In this document: one piece after another, positions 43,799-52,962 of the stretch
How the letters are laid out: each line of letters opens with the position of its first letter
Position numbering within the stretch: the first letter of the stretch is position 1
Assembly: GCF_037996645.1 (NCBI RefSeq)
Contig: NZ_JBBMXV010000002.1
Location: 62,001 to 126,000 of the forward strand
Reading direction: 5' to 3'
DNA: 64,000 bases
Source: Halalkalicoccus tibetensis
GTDB lineage: Archaea; Halobacteriota; Halobacteria; Halobacteriales; Halalkalicoccaceae
Notes under the pieces: model-generated
Databases searched by the model: none
Seen by the model: the letters and a program-made list of their open reading frames with translations, nothing else
What the model was told of the DNA's origin: nothing
Made by a program: the position numbers and the translations under genes

Positions 43799-45214
43799 CT
43801 ACTCCATCGAGACGTCGCTCCAGTCTGGTGCCGTCGAGAGGAGCGGGTCGGCCAGCTCGTCGAACGCGCCAAGCACGGCCTCGTTCATGGCGGGGTGAAC
43901 GTGGATCGACTCGGCGACCTCCTCGACGGTGCCCTCGCCGACCCGCCCGGCGACCGAGACCTCGTGGATCAACGTCGCGGCCTCGGGCCCGGCGACGTGA
44001 CAGCCCAACACAGTTCCGTCGGGATCGGCGAGGACCTTCACGAACCCCTCTTCCTTCCCGACCGTGCCCATCGGGGTCGCGCCGTACTCGAAGCGCGCGC
44101 TCTCGTACTCCCTGCCTTCCTCCTCGAGCTCGCCCTCCGTCTGCCCGCAGCTCGCGACCTGGGGCTCGGTGAAGACGGCGTGGGCCATCCCCGAGTAGTC
44201 GATCGCTTCTTCCCGATCCATGACGGCGTTCGCCGCGACTACCTTCGCCTCGTGGTCCGCGGCGTGCTTGAACAGCGGCGCGCCGACGACGTCGCCGAGC
44301 GCCCAGACGCCCTCGGCGCTCGTTGCGAGTTCGTCATCGACCTCGATGAACCCCGCGTCGTCGGTCTCGACGCCGCCCTCCCCGGGCGCGAGCTCCTCGG
44401 TGGCGGGCTCCCGTCCGGCGGCGACCAGCAGCTCGTCGGCCTCGATCGAGATCTCCTCCCCGTCGCCCTCCGCGCGGAGCTCGATCCGGTCGTCGCGCTC
44501 CTCGACCCCGGTGGCCTCACAGCCGAGGTGGAGGGTGCAGCGCTCGCGGGCCTCGAAGGCCTCCGTGACCGCCTCGCGGGCGTCTGGGTCCTCGCGGGGG
44601 ACCAGCGAGTCGCCGCGCTGGACGATCGTCACCTCGCTTCCGATCGCCGCGTAGAAGTGACCCAGCTCGGCGGCGATGTACCCCCCGCCGAGGATCGCGA
44701 GCTCGTCGGGCCGCTCCTCGAGGTAGAGGGCGTCGTCGCTGGTGAGGAACTCGACCTCCTCGAGGCCGTCGACGGGCGGGACCGTCGGGCTCGTCCCGGT
44801 CGCGACGACGACCCGCTCGCCGCGGACCCGCTCGTCGTGGCCCTCGACCTCGACGGTCCGGTCGTCGACGAACCGCGCCTTCCCGTCGTAGAGGGTGTGG
44901 TCGTCCGACCCGCGGAGGCTTTCGGCCTGGTTCTCGGCCTTCTCGTAGACGGTCTCGCGGACCGCCCCGGTGATCGCGCCCAGGTCCACGTCGCCGACCT
45001 CGCAGTCGAGACCCAGCCGATCGGCGTCCCGACACTGCCGGAGGAGGTCCGCGCGGCGGATCAGCGCCTTCGAGGGGACACAGCCCCGCGTGATGCAGGC
45101 CCCGCCGAGCGGCCCCGGCTCGCACACCGCGACGCTCATCCCCCGTTCGGCCGCGAGCGACCCCACCTGCGTCCCCGATCCCCCGCCGACGATCAACAGA
45201 TCGAACTCCTGCAT
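43799..45214 (-). CDS. lpdA: Dihydrolipoyl dehydrogenase-type flavoprotein
   Basis: This 471-residue enzyme has the FAD motif GGGSGTQVGSLAAE, the redox disulfide ACITRGCVPSK (Cys40, Cys45), the NAD motif ILGGGYIAAELGHFYA, the second FAD contact GVWALGDV and the C-terminal HPAMNEA His-Glu pair. It reoxidises dihydrolipoamide of 2-oxoacid dehydrogenase or glycine cleavage complexes using NAD+. No E1/E2 genes are nearby, so its partner complex is elsewhere. Mercuric reductase is the main alternative, but the terminal Cys pair is absent. Confidence 0.88.
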   Translation of the reverse strand: MQEFDLLIVGGGSGTQVGSLAAERGMSVAVCEPGPLGGACITRGCVPSKALIRRADLLRQCRDADRLGLDCEVGDVDLGAITGAVRETVYEKAENQAESLRGSDDHTLYDGKARFVDDRTVEVEGHDERVRGERVVVATGTSPTVPPVDGLEEVEFLTSDDALYLEERPDELAILGGGYIAAELGHFYAAIGSEVTIVQRGDSLVPREDPDAREAVTEAFEARERCTLHLGCEATGVEERDDRIELRAEGDGEEISIEADELLVAAGREPATEELAPGEGGVETDDAGFIEVDDELATSAEGVWALGDVVGAPLFKHAADHEAKVVAANAVMDREEAIDYSGMAHAVFTEPQVASCGQTEGELEEEGREYESARFEYGATPMGTVGKEEGFVKVLADPDGTVLGCHVAGPEAATLIHEVSVAGRVGEGTVEEVAESIHVHPAMNEAVLGAFDELADPLLSTAPDWSDVSME

Positions 45215-45296
45215 ACGGGAGGGACGGCGGAGGGACACGTAAACGCTGGGCCGGCGGGGCGGGGAGCTTAAGCGAGGACTCGCCGAACCCAGTGGT

Positions 45297-46508
45297 ATGC
45301 CGACACGCCTCCCCGACGGCGAGTTCGAGACGCGCCTCGCCGACGTCCGTGATCGGATCGCCGAAAGCGACCACGACGCCGGCGTCTGGTTCGACGCGAC
45401 CAGCATCGAGTACCTCTCGGGCTTCGCCCACGTCCAGACCGAGCGGCCCGTCGTCCTCGGGGTCACCCCCGACGAGTGTGGGATCGTCGTCCCTCGCTTG
45501 GAGGTCGAACGGGTCGAAGGGAACCCGCGGATCGGCCGCGTCCACAGCTACTTCGACTACCCCGGGGGCGACCCGATCGAGACGGTAGTGGAGATGCTTC
45601 GGGGGTTGGGCGCCGAGTCCGTCCTCGCGGACGCCGACGGCGCGCCCGGCGTGATGGGCTACGAGGGCCCCGCGCTCTCGGGCTTCGTCGACGTCGAAAC
45701 CCAGTCGTGGGTCCCGCGGATGCGATGGGAGAAGTCGGAGGCCGAGGTCGACCTCGTTCGGGAGTCGGCGAAGTGGGCGAACCTCGGGCATCGCTATCTC
45801 GCCGACTTCACCGAGCCCGGCGCCCACCCCGCGACCGTGAGCCAGCGGGCCTCGATGGAGGCCTCCAGAGCGATGCTCGACACCCTCGGCGACCGGTTCG
45901 TCGAGCGGGTGCGCGCGAGCGGCCCCGTCCACGCGGGCTACATCAGCGCCCATGAGACGGCCCTGCCCCACGGCCACACGCCCAATCAGCGTCTACGGGA
46001 GGGCGACGTTCTCATTACTGGTGCGACCGCGAACGTCGACGGCTATCGCTCCGAGCTCGAACGGACGATGTTCGTCGGCGACTACACCGACGAACAGGCC
46101 CACTACTTCGAGCTGATGCTCGAGGCCCAGACGATCGCCATCGAGGCGCTCGGGCCGGGGGTGCCCGTCGCCGACGTCGACGAGGCAGTGTGGGGCTACT
46201 TCGAGGAGCAGGGGATCGCGGATCTGGCCCGCCACCACGTCGGCCACAACATCGGGCTGGGCGGCCACGAGCCGCCGTACATCGACCGGGGATGGGCCGA
46301 GCACTGTGAGAACGAGGCGACGAGCTACGACGCGGGCGACGCCGTGATGCGGCCGGGACAGATCTACACGATCGAGCCGGGGATCTACACCGAGACGGAG
46401 GGCTATCGCCACTCGGACACGATCGCGATCACCGAGGAGGGTATCGAGCCCCTCACCTACTACCCGCGCGACCTGGAGGCGAACGTGATCCGCTCACCGA
46501 GCGATTGA
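45297..46508 (+). CDS. Creatinase-like M24 family protein with altered metal site
   Basis: This 403-residue protein has the creatinase/prolidase N-domain and pita-bread C-domain. Aligned with aminopeptidase P, the first Asp ligand is Gly242 (LITGATANVDGYRS), the second is Glu253 (SELERT) and the last Glu is replaced (GYRHSDTIAI), while His (GHNIGLGGHEPP) and Glu (TIEPGIY) remain. The ELERT motif resembles creatinase, which works without metal. It is therefore more likely a C-N hydrolase than a peptidase. TATA is not obvious; the start is ATG 45297. Confidence 0.82.
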   Translation: MPTRLPDGEFETRLADVRDRIAESDHDAGVWFDATSIEYLSGFAHVQTERPVVLGVTPDECGIVVPRLEVERVEGNPRIGRVHSYFDYPGGDPIETVVEMLRGLGAESVLADADGAPGVMGYEGPALSGFVDVETQSWVPRMRWEKSEAEVDLVRESAKWANLGHRYLADFTEPGAHPATVSQRASMEASRAMLDTLGDRFVERVRASGPVHAGYISAHETALPHGHTPNQRLREGDVLITGATANVDGYRSELERTMFVGDYTDEQAHYFELMLEAQTIAIEALGPGVPVADVDEAVWGYFEEQGIADLARHHVGHNIGLGGHEPPYIDRGWAEHCENEATSYDAGDAVMRPGQIYTIEPGIYTETEGYRHSDTIAITEEGIEPLTYYPRDLEANVIRSPSD

Positions 46509-46534
46509 AGTCCGCTTTCGCCAACCACACGGTA

Positions 46535-47152
46535 GTGGCAGTCTCGTTCGACCTCTTCGGGACGCTCGTCGACGCGCCCAAGCCCGACGACCCCGCCCGC
46601 GCGATCGCCGCGGAGCTCGAGGCCCGCGGCGTCGACGTTCCCGCCGACTGGGACGAGGCCTATCGAACCCCCTACATCGACGCGCCCGAGGGCGCGGAGG
46701 TGCCGCTTCACGCCCACGTCTCGCGGGCGCTCGCCTCCCGCGGGGTTGCGGTCCCCGAGAACGCGGCCCGGCGGGCCGTGATCGCGGCGTTCGATCCCGA
46801 GGTCGAGCGCCGGAAGGGTGCTCGCGAGGCGATCGAGGCGGCCCGCGAGGGCGGCCCCGTCGGCCTGCTCTCCAACTGTAGCGTGCCGGAACTGGTCCGA
46901 CGGACGCTGATCCGCGCGGAGCTCCCGGGCGAGTTCGACGCGGTCGTCTCGAGCGTGGCGTGTGGCTGGCGAAAGCCCCACCCGAAGGCGTTCGGGGCGA
47001 TCGCCGTCGAACTCGGTACCCCCGTCGAGGGCCTCACCCACGTCGGGGACTCGCCCGAGGCCGACGGCGGGATCGAGGCGTGTGGGGGCCGGGCGATCCT
47101 CCTCGACGGGACGAGTTTGACGGGGGTGCCCGAGCTGCTCGGGGAACGATGA
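46535..47152 (+). CDS. HAD-superfamily hydrolase in cobamide operon
   Basis: This 205-residue phosphatase starts at GTG 46535 (MAVSFDLFGTLVDAP). HAD motifs are DLFGT (nucleophile Asp6), LLSNCS, WRKPHPKAFG and THVGDSPEADGGIEA; an alpha-helical cap separates motifs I and II. Its stop overlaps the cbiB start (ATGA), so it belongs to the cobamide operon. It is a candidate for the phosphatase that completes adenosylcobalamin 5'-phosphate, a step otherwise missing here. TTG 46505 is a weaker alternative start. Confidence 0.82.
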   Translation: MAVSFDLFGTLVDAPKPDDPARAIAAELEARGVDVPADWDEAYRTPYIDAPEGAEVPLHAHVSRALASRGVAVPENAARRAVIAAFDPEVERRKGAREAIEAAREGGPVGLLSNCSVPELVRRTLIRAELPGEFDAVVSSVACGWRKPHPKAFGAIAVELGTPVEGLTHVGDSPEADGGIEACGGRAILLDGTSLTGVPELLGER

Positions 47153-48048
47153 GCGCCGGGCTCGCCGCGCTCGCGCTCGCGGTCGGCCTCGAGCTCTCGC
47201 TGGGCGAACCCCCGCGACGGGCCCACCCCGTCGCGTGGTTCGGCCGGCTCGTCGGCCCCATGGATCGCGAGTGGAGCCGACCCCGCGTGGCGGGGCTGGC
47301 CGTCGCCCTCCTCCTTCCCGCGCTGGCCGCCGGAGCCGTGATCGGGCTCGTCGCGCTCGCGGGCCGCCTCGATCCCCTCCTGGGGATCCTCCTCGCCGGC
47401 CTCGCGCTGTTCGCCTCGACCAGCCTCCGAATGCTGTTGGACGTGGCTCGCGACGTGATCGCCGCGAGCGAGCGCGACCTCGCGGGCGCGCGCGAAGCGG
47501 TGCCCGCGCTCGCCGGGCGCAACCCCGAGGCGCTCTCGGCGGGCGAGCTCAGGAGCGCCGCCGTCGAGAGCAGCGCCGAGAACCTCGCCGACGGGCTGGT
47601 CGCGCCGCTTCTCGCCTTCGCTCTGCTCGCGCCGCTCTCGCTTTCGCTCGCGGCCGGCGGGGCGGCGTGGATCAAGGCGGTCAACACCCTCGATTCGACG
47701 CTGGGCTACCCCGAGAAAACGCACGGAACCGCGAGCGCCCGCCTCGACGACCTGATCATGTGGGTGCCCGCACGCGCGAGCGCCGTCCTGCTCGCGCTCG
47801 CCGCCCGGAACCCGGGGGCGCTCGCCCGGGCCCGCGAGTGGGCCGGCGCGCCGCCCTCGCCCAACTCCGGCTGGCCGATGGCGACGCTCGCGGCGGCGCT
47901 CGACGTCCGACTGGAGAAGCCCGGGGTCTACGTCCTGAACGGCCTCGGGGAGCTGCCGACGGTCGACGAGGCGCGCCACGGAGTACGGATCGTCGCGCTC
48001 GCCGGCGCGCTTTCCTACCTGCTCGCGGGGGTGATCGCGTGGTCCTAG
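47149..48048 (+). CDS. cbiB: Adenosylcobinamide-phosphate synthase CbiB
   Basis: This 299-residue membrane enzyme joins (R)-1-aminopropan-2-ol phosphate, the product of CobD, to adenosylcobyric acid. Family motifs are EPPRRAHPVAWFGRLV, ESSAENLADGLVAPLL, KAVNTLDSTLGYP and PSPNSGWPMATLA. It has five or so membrane helices. The gene overlaps the HAD gene upstream and cobS downstream by 10 nt. Confidence 0.93.
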   Translation: MSAGLAALALAVGLELSLGEPPRRAHPVAWFGRLVGPMDREWSRPRVAGLAVALLLPALAAGAVIGLVALAGRLDPLLGILLAGLALFASTSLRMLLDVARDVIAASERDLAGAREAVPALAGRNPEALSAGELRSAAVESSAENLADGLVAPLLAFALLAPLSLSLAAGGAAWIKAVNTLDSTLGYPEKTHGTASARLDDLIMWVPARASAVLLALAARNPGALARAREWAGAPPSPNSGWPMATLAAALDVRLEKPGVYVLNGLGELPTVDEARHGVRIVALAGALSYLLAGVIAWS

Positions 48049-48773
48049 ACGCGCTACGGGGCGCGCTCGGCTTCCTGACCCGGCTTCCCGTCGGCCGCGA
48101 CGAGCGCGCCTGGGAGGCCTTTCGCCGGACGCCGGCCGCGTTCCCGCTCGCCGGTTACGCCGTGGGCGCGCTGCTCACGGTGCCGTTCCTGCTCCCGGGG
48201 CCGGCCCCGACGATCGCGCTCGCCTTCCTCCTCTCGATATACCTCGTTACCGGGATCAACCACGCCGACGGCGTCGCGGACCTGGGCGACGCGGCGGTCG
48301 TCCACGGCACCCCCGAGGAACGCCGCGAGGTCATGCGCGACACGACGGTCGGCGTCGGTGCGCTCCTCGCGCTCGGCGTCGTGCTCGTGGGGCTGGCGCT
48401 CGCGGGCCTCTCGCTGGCCGCGCTGCCGCTCGCGGCGGCCGCCGCGGTCGTCCTCGCCGCGGAGGTCGGCGCGAAGCTCTCGATGGCGTTCCTGATCTGT
48501 CTCGGCGAGCCGGCCCACGAGGGGATGGGCTCGCGGTTCGTCGGTCGGGGACGGCGGGCCCTCGTCTGGCCCCTCCTCGTCGCCTTTCCCATAACTCTCC
48601 TCTCGCTGCCGGCGCTGGCGGCCGTCGCGGGCGCGGCGCTATCGGGCGCTCTCCTCCGATCCTGGGCGTCCCATCGACTGGGCGGCGTGAGCGGCGACGT
48701 GCTGGGCGCCGCAAACGAGGTCGGCCGGGTCGTCGCGCTCCACGCGGGGGTGGTCGTGTGGACGCTCTCGTGA
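48039..48773 (+). CDS. cobS: Adenosylcobinamide-GDP ribazoletransferase CobS
   Basis: This 244-residue polytopic enzyme attaches alpha-ribazole (phosphate) to adenosylcobinamide-GDP, the last assembly step. The motif GINHADGVADLGDAA is the diagnostic Asp-rich active site, preceded by RTPAAFPLAGYAVGALL. GTG 48039 overlaps the cbiB stop, and the 3' end overlaps cobY by 16 nt. Confidence 0.92.
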   Translation: MVLDALRGALGFLTRLPVGRDERAWEAFRRTPAAFPLAGYAVGALLTVPFLLPGPAPTIALAFLLSIYLVTGINHADGVADLGDAAVVHGTPEERREVMRDTTVGVGALLALGVVLVGLALAGLSLAALPLAAAAAVVLAAEVGAKLSMAFLICLGEPAHEGMGSRFVGRGRRALVWPLLVAFPITLLSLPALAAVAGAALSGALLRSWASHRLGGVSGDVLGAANEVGRVVALHAGVVVWTLS

Positions 48774-49318
48774 TGTGCGGGGGCCGGGGCACCCGCCTCG
48801 GGATGGGCGAGAAGCCGCTGGTCGAGGCCGGCGGGCGGGCGATGGTCGACCGGGTGCTTTCCGCCGTCGCGCCGGCCGTCGAGGACGTGTACGCCGCTCC
48901 CTCGCCGCACACCCCCGAAACCCGGGCGCACCTCGAGGGACGGGTCCCGATCGTCGAGACGCCCGGCGAGGGCTACGTCGCGGACCTCTCGTACGCGCTC
49001 GAACGCGTCGGTCGGCCCGTTCTGACCGTCACGGCCGACCTTCCCTGCCTTCGCTCGGCCGATATCCGGGCTGCGCTCGGGGCGTGGGAGGCGGGGTCGC
49101 TGACGGCCTGTGTCCCGGTCGAACGCAAGCGCGAACTCGGCGTCAGCGTCGATACGAGCTTCGAGCATGACGGGCGCGAGGTCGCGCCGACCGGTCTGAA
49201 CGTGGTCGGGGAGGGCTCGGATCAGGTTTGGGTGAGCGAGCGGACGGGGCTCGCGGTCAACGTCAACCGGTTACGTGACCTGGAAGTCGCTTCGATTGTC
49301 ACGTCCGAACGTTTCTAG
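48758..49318 (+). CDS. cobY: Adenosylcobinamide-phosphate guanylyltransferase CobY
   Basis: This 186-residue archaeal nucleotidyltransferase replaces bacterial CobU. MDALVMCGGRGTRLGMGEKPLVEAGG is the GTP-binding loop, TADLPCLRSADI the metal/substrate region, and LAVNVNRLRDLE the end of the fold. It activates adenosylcobinamide phosphate with GTP for CobS. It starts at GTG 48758 inside the end of cobS. Confidence 0.92.
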   Translation: MDALVMCGGRGTRLGMGEKPLVEAGGRAMVDRVLSAVAPAVEDVYAAPSPHTPETRAHLEGRVPIVETPGEGYVADLSYALERVGRPVLTVTADLPCLRSADIRAALGAWEAGSLTACVPVERKRELGVSVDTSFEHDGREVAPTGLNVVGEGSDQVWVSERTGLAVNVNRLRDLEVASIVTSERF

Positions 49319-49341
49319 TCCCCCCGCGTTCAGGGTAGTGT

Positions 49342-50352
49342 ATGCATCCGGAGTCAACCAGGGGGGTCGATCGAGTCCCACACGGGGGCTGTTCCGACCC
49401 GTCCATCACCGACTTCAGCGCGAACGTCAACCCGCGGACGCCGCCGGGGGTCGCCGGCGTCTACGAGGGGGCGCTCGCCCAGTCGAAGCGCTACCCGGCC
49501 GACGACTACGCGCGCTACCGGAACGCCGCCGGCGAGTACGTCGGCTGCCCGCCCGGGGAGGTCGTTCCGACGCCCGGCGGCCTCGCGGGGATCCGGCTCG
49601 CGATCGAGACCGTCGTCGATCGGGGGGACTCGGTGCTCGTCCCCTACCCGAGCTTCGGCGAGTACGCACGCGAGGTGCGACTCCAGGGCGCCGAGGTCGA
49701 GTTCGTCCCCCACGACGGGCTGTTGGACTGCGACCCGGGAGAGCACGCGATGGCGGTCGTCTGCAATCCGAACAACCCGACCGGGACGATTTATGAGGCG
49801 GACGACCTGCTTGAGTTCCTCGCGCGCTGTCGGCGGGCCGACACCGTCCTGCTGGTCGACGAGGCGTTCCTCGGATTCACCGACCGGCCCTCGATGGCGG
49901 GCCAGGCCGGCGCGGTCGTCGCCCGCTCGCTCACCAAGCTCTTCGGCCTGCCCGGGCTGCGCGCGGGCTTTCTCGTCGCGACCGGCGACCTCGGCGAACG
50001 CCTCGAGCTCGGCCGACAGGCCTGGAACCTCGGGACCCCCGCCGCCGAGGTCGGCGCCCACTGCATGGGTCAACGCGAGTTCGTCGAGGCGACCCGCGAA
50101 CGGGTCCGCACGGAACGCGCGCGGATGGCGGAACGCCTGGAGGGTCACTACGATGTCACCCCCTCCAGGGCGCCGTTCCTGCTGCTCGACACCGGCGCGC
50201 GCTCCGTCGACCGGGTGCTCGACCGGGTCCACGAGGAGGAGCTCACGATCAGGGACGCCCGCTCGTTCCGCGGGCTCGATTCGCACGTCAGGGTCGCGGT
50301 GCGAGCTCGTAGGGAAAACGACCGGCTGCTCGACGTCCTGTGCGATGTTTGA
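49342..50352 (+). CDS. cobD: L-threonine-O-3-phosphate decarboxylase CobD
   Basis: This 336-residue PLP enzyme makes (R)-1-amino-2-propanol phosphate for CbiB. It has DFSANVNPRTPP, NPNNPTGTIY and the PLP-binding Lys199 in SLTKLFGLPGLRAG. It resembles histidinol-phosphate aminotransferase, but the cluster context supports CobD. No threonine kinase (PduX) gene is visible. It overlaps cbiZ by 8 nt. Confidence 0.92.
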   Translation: MHPESTRGVDRVPHGGCSDPSITDFSANVNPRTPPGVAGVYEGALAQSKRYPADDYARYRNAAGEYVGCPPGEVVPTPGGLAGIRLAIETVVDRGDSVLVPYPSFGEYAREVRLQGAEVEFVPHDGLLDCDPGEHAMAVVCNPNNPTGTIYEADDLLEFLARCRRADTVLLVDEAFLGFTDRPSMAGQAGAVVARSLTKLFGLPGLRAGFLVATGDLGERLELGRQAWNLGTPAAEVGAHCMGQREFVEATRERVRTERARMAERLEGHYDVTPSRAPFLLLDTGARSVDRVLDRVHEEELTIRDARSFRGLDSHVRVAVRARRENDRLLDVLCDV

Positions 50353-51067
50353 GACGCGGGTCAGCGAGGGGGTGCTGCGGGTCGAGCGCGAGGGGACCCG
50401 CTGGCTCAGCACCGGCTGGGACGGCGGGGGATCGGAGGGCCCGGTGGCGTACAACGTCTCGGTGCCCGAGGGCTGGGGGCGCACCGATCTCACGACCTAC
50501 GTCGCCGCCCGACGCGAGCGCGCGGGGTTCAACCGGCCGGGTCCGACGCTGCTGACCGGCGTCTCGCTCGAACACGCCCGGGGCGCGCGCTACGGCCCCG
50601 TGGAAGCGATCGTCACCGCGGGGGTCTCGAACCCGGCGGCGCTGCCGATGGAGCCCTCCGGAAAGCGGAGCGTCCCCGAGGGCGAGCCGGGCCCGGGCAC
50701 GGTCAACGTGATCGTCGGGACGACCCGGGACTGTCGGGACGGCGCGCTCGCGAATCTCCTGGCCGTGGCCGCGGAGGCGAAGGCCGCGACCCTCGTGGAC
50801 CGGGCAGGGGTGCCGGGGACGACCACCGACGCCGTGATCGCGGCCTGTGACCCCGCGGGCGAGCCCGTCGAGTTCACCGGCAGCGCCACGCCCGCGGGAA
50901 GCGCGGCCCGCGCCTGCGTCCGGGAGGCGGTGCGCGCGAGCCTCGATTCGCGGTATCCCGAGGGGGATCCACCCACCCTTTCCGAGGCCGAGTACGGGAT
51001 CGAGACGACCGAACGCGCCGAGGTCTATCGGGTGGGGGACCGAACCGGAGAAGTGGGTCCGCGATAA
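50345..51067 (+). CDS. cbiZ: Adenosylcobinamide amidohydrolase CbiZ
   Basis: This 240-residue enzyme removes the aminopropanol side chain from imported adenosylcobinamide to give adenosylcobyric acid, the archaeal salvage route. Motifs include TGVSLEHARGARYGPVEAIVTAGVSNPAALP and GTVNVIVGTTRDCRDGALANLLAVAAEAKAATL. The C-terminus TDAVIAACDP...SATPAGSAARACVREAV is typical. It shows that this organism salvages incomplete corrinoids. Confidence 0.92.
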   Translation: MFETRVSEGVLRVEREGTRWLSTGWDGGGSEGPVAYNVSVPEGWGRTDLTTYVAARRERAGFNRPGPTLLTGVSLEHARGARYGPVEAIVTAGVSNPAALPMEPSGKRSVPEGEPGPGTVNVIVGTTRDCRDGALANLLAVAAEAKAATLVDRAGVPGTTTDAVIAACDPAGEPVEFTGSATPAGSAARACVREAVRASLDSRYPEGDPPTLSEAEYGIETTERAEVYRVGDRTGEVGPR

Positions 51068-51070
51068 CGG

Positions 51071-51742
51071 ATGGGTATGACCCTCGAGAACACCCCCGGA
51101 AAGGGAAAGACCCCCGGAGCTCGCGAGATCGAACCGAGCGCGCCCGCGGAGTTCGGACGCGTCCAGCTCTGGTGGGGCGACGGCAAGGGGAAAACGACCG
51201 CGGCGATGGGGATGGGATTCCGCGCCGCGGGCCACGGGTTTCGTGTGCACATGCTCCAGTTCATGAAGGGCGGTGCCTCGAGCGTCGAGGACGTCCGCGG
51301 CGAGTACAACGCCGTTCGAGCCATGCCGGGCTTCTCCTACGAGAACGCGGGCCACTACGGCTGGCACGGAATGGCCGACGGCAGCGAGGACACGGACCAC
51401 GAGAGCGAGGCCGACGCGGGCTTCGAACGCGCGACGGAGCTGATCGAGGCGGCGCGGGACGCGGACCTCTCGGAACCGCTCGATCCCGACGGCGAGCCCG
51501 AGGCGGGGATGCACATGCTGATCCTCGACGAGGTCGTCTACGCCGCCAACAGGGGGCTGGTCGATCCCGACGAGCTGGTCGGGCTGATCGAGGACAAACC
51601 CACCGACCTCGAACTCGTTCTAACGGGCGGCCACGAGAAGCCGGAGTACCTCTACGACGGCGCGGACCTGGTGACTCATGTAAAGAAAGAGAAACACCAG
51701 TTCGAAGAGGGAGCGCGCGCCCGGAAGGGCACCGAGTACTAG
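51071..51742 (+). CDS. Cob(I)alamin adenosyltransferase (CobA/CobO type)
   Basis: This 223-residue P-loop protein carries GDGKGKTTAAMGMGFRA, the ATP site of the CobA/BtuR family, and LDEVVYAANRGLVD near the centre. It transfers the 5'-deoxyadenosyl group to cob(I)inamide or cob(I)alamin. A 28-residue N-terminal extension precedes the P-loop. It ends the plus-strand operon and shares the CTAG stop bases with the convergent flavoprotein gene. Confidence 0.92.
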   Translation: MGMTLENTPGKGKTPGAREIEPSAPAEFGRVQLWWGDGKGKTTAAMGMGFRAAGHGFRVHMLQFMKGGASSVEDVRGEYNAVRAMPGFSYENAGHYGWHGMADGSEDTDHESEADAGFERATELIEAARDADLSEPLDPDGEPEAGMHMLILDEVVYAANRGLVDPDELVGLIEDKPTDLELVLTGGHEKPEYLYDGADLVTHVKKEKHQFEEGARARKGTEY

Positions 51743-52962
51743 TCGGCCAGGATCGGCTCCGCGGAGCGCCGCCCGTGGACCTCGACTAGCCGGTCCGCGC
51801 CCCGGCGGGCGCCGGCGATCGTCCCCGCCAGCGGGCCGAACGTGAGCGCGCCGAGCGCACCGGTCACGAAGACTCCCGATCCCTCGGAGTCCTCGACGGT
51901 GCGCCATTCAAGACTCCGGTCGTCGAGCACCGCCAGTCCGTCCACACCGGTCTCCAGGCCGAGCGAGGCCGCCACCCTCTCGACCAGCGGGTGATCGGAG
52001 GCGCGGTCGAAGCCGGTCGCACAGATCGCCCGCCGGAAGCGATCGACCGAGCCGTCCGTCAGCCGGAGGACGACCTCCTCCCCGCCCGCGTGCGCGGCCT
52101 CGACCTCGCCGCGGCGGACCCGGAGCTTGCCCCGCTCGCCCGCCGCCTCGACCTCCCGGAGAAGCGACGGGGGGATCGAGCCCGTGTTGTGCGCGCGTCG
52201 CACGCGCTCGAGGCGGGTCTCCGAGCCCGGTGGGAGGGGGTGCAGGCGTCTCTCCATCCGGCGCCAGTTGATCCAGGGGGGATCGGCCTCGACCCCCGCC
52301 GCCCGCAGTTCGTGGCGCGCGAGCAGCGTGACGGGGGCCCGCTCCGCGAGGTTCACGGCGAGATGGGCGGCCGTGACCCCGCCGCCGACGACGCAGACCC
52401 GGCCGGCGGGCTCGCGCTCGTCGATCGGGACCGACTCGTCCCAGACGTGCGAGAGCGGGGCGTCCTCGGAAAGCCCGCGCGCCCAGTCGGGCTGCCGGGG
52501 TGGGCCCTGGCCGACCGCGAGCACGCAGCGCTCGGCACGGATCGGCCCCTCCTCGGTGTCGATCCGGAGCCGATTGCCCTCTCGGTCGATCCCCGTTGCG
52601 GCCGCCTCGATCACCAACGCGTCGATCCCGCTCCGCTCGATCGCGTGGCGGGCGTGATCGAGAAAGAGGGAGAGCGACGGCCGGCGCGGGTGGTCGGGCG
52701 CCGGGCGCAGCTCCTCCTCCCGATCCCGCGCCTCCGCGAAGTCCCGCAGGTCGAACGGCTCGACCCCGAGATGGTGGACGAACGGCGAGCGGAGCGTCCC
52801 CATCCCGCAGGCGCGGGCCTTCTCGCGGAACGACGCAAGCAGCTCGCCGCGCGGTTCGAGGATCGCGAGATCCTGAGGTTCGAGATCGGTCTCGCTGACG
52901 AGTCGATGGGCGACGTGGGTGCCGTGGATTCCGCCGCCGACGACGACGTACCCGTAGCTCAT
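51739..52962 (-). CDS. FAD/NAD(P)-binding oxidoreductase
   Basis: This 407-residue flavoprotein has an FAD motif YVVVGGGIHGTHVAHRL, an NAD(P) motif CVVGGGVTAAHLAVNLAE and a terminal GVFVTGALGALTFGPLAGTIAGA. It resembles N-hydroxylating monooxygenase/lysine-oxygenase-like families, but the substrate is unclear. It faces the cobamide operon and shares its divergent region with cbiP, so a role as a corrin reductase is possible but unproven. A GCTCCGCGGAGC palindrome lies near its stop. Confidence 0.78.
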   Translation of the reverse strand: MSYGYVVVGGGIHGTHVAHRLVSETDLEPQDLAILEPRGELLASFREKARACGMGTLRSPFVHHLGVEPFDLRDFAEARDREEELRPAPDHPRRPSLSLFLDHARHAIERSGIDALVIEAAATGIDREGNRLRIDTEEGPIRAERCVLAVGQGPPRQPDWARGLSEDAPLSHVWDESVPIDEREPAGRVCVVGGGVTAAHLAVNLAERAPVTLLARHELRAAGVEADPPWINWRRMERRLHPLPPGSETRLERVRRAHNTGSIPPSLLREVEAAGERGKLRVRRGEVEAAHAGGEEVVLRLTDGSVDRFRRAICATGFDRASDHPLVERVAASLGLETGVDGLAVLDDRSLEWRTVEDSEGSGVFVTGALGALTFGPLAGTIAGARRGADRLVEVHGRRSAEPILAD

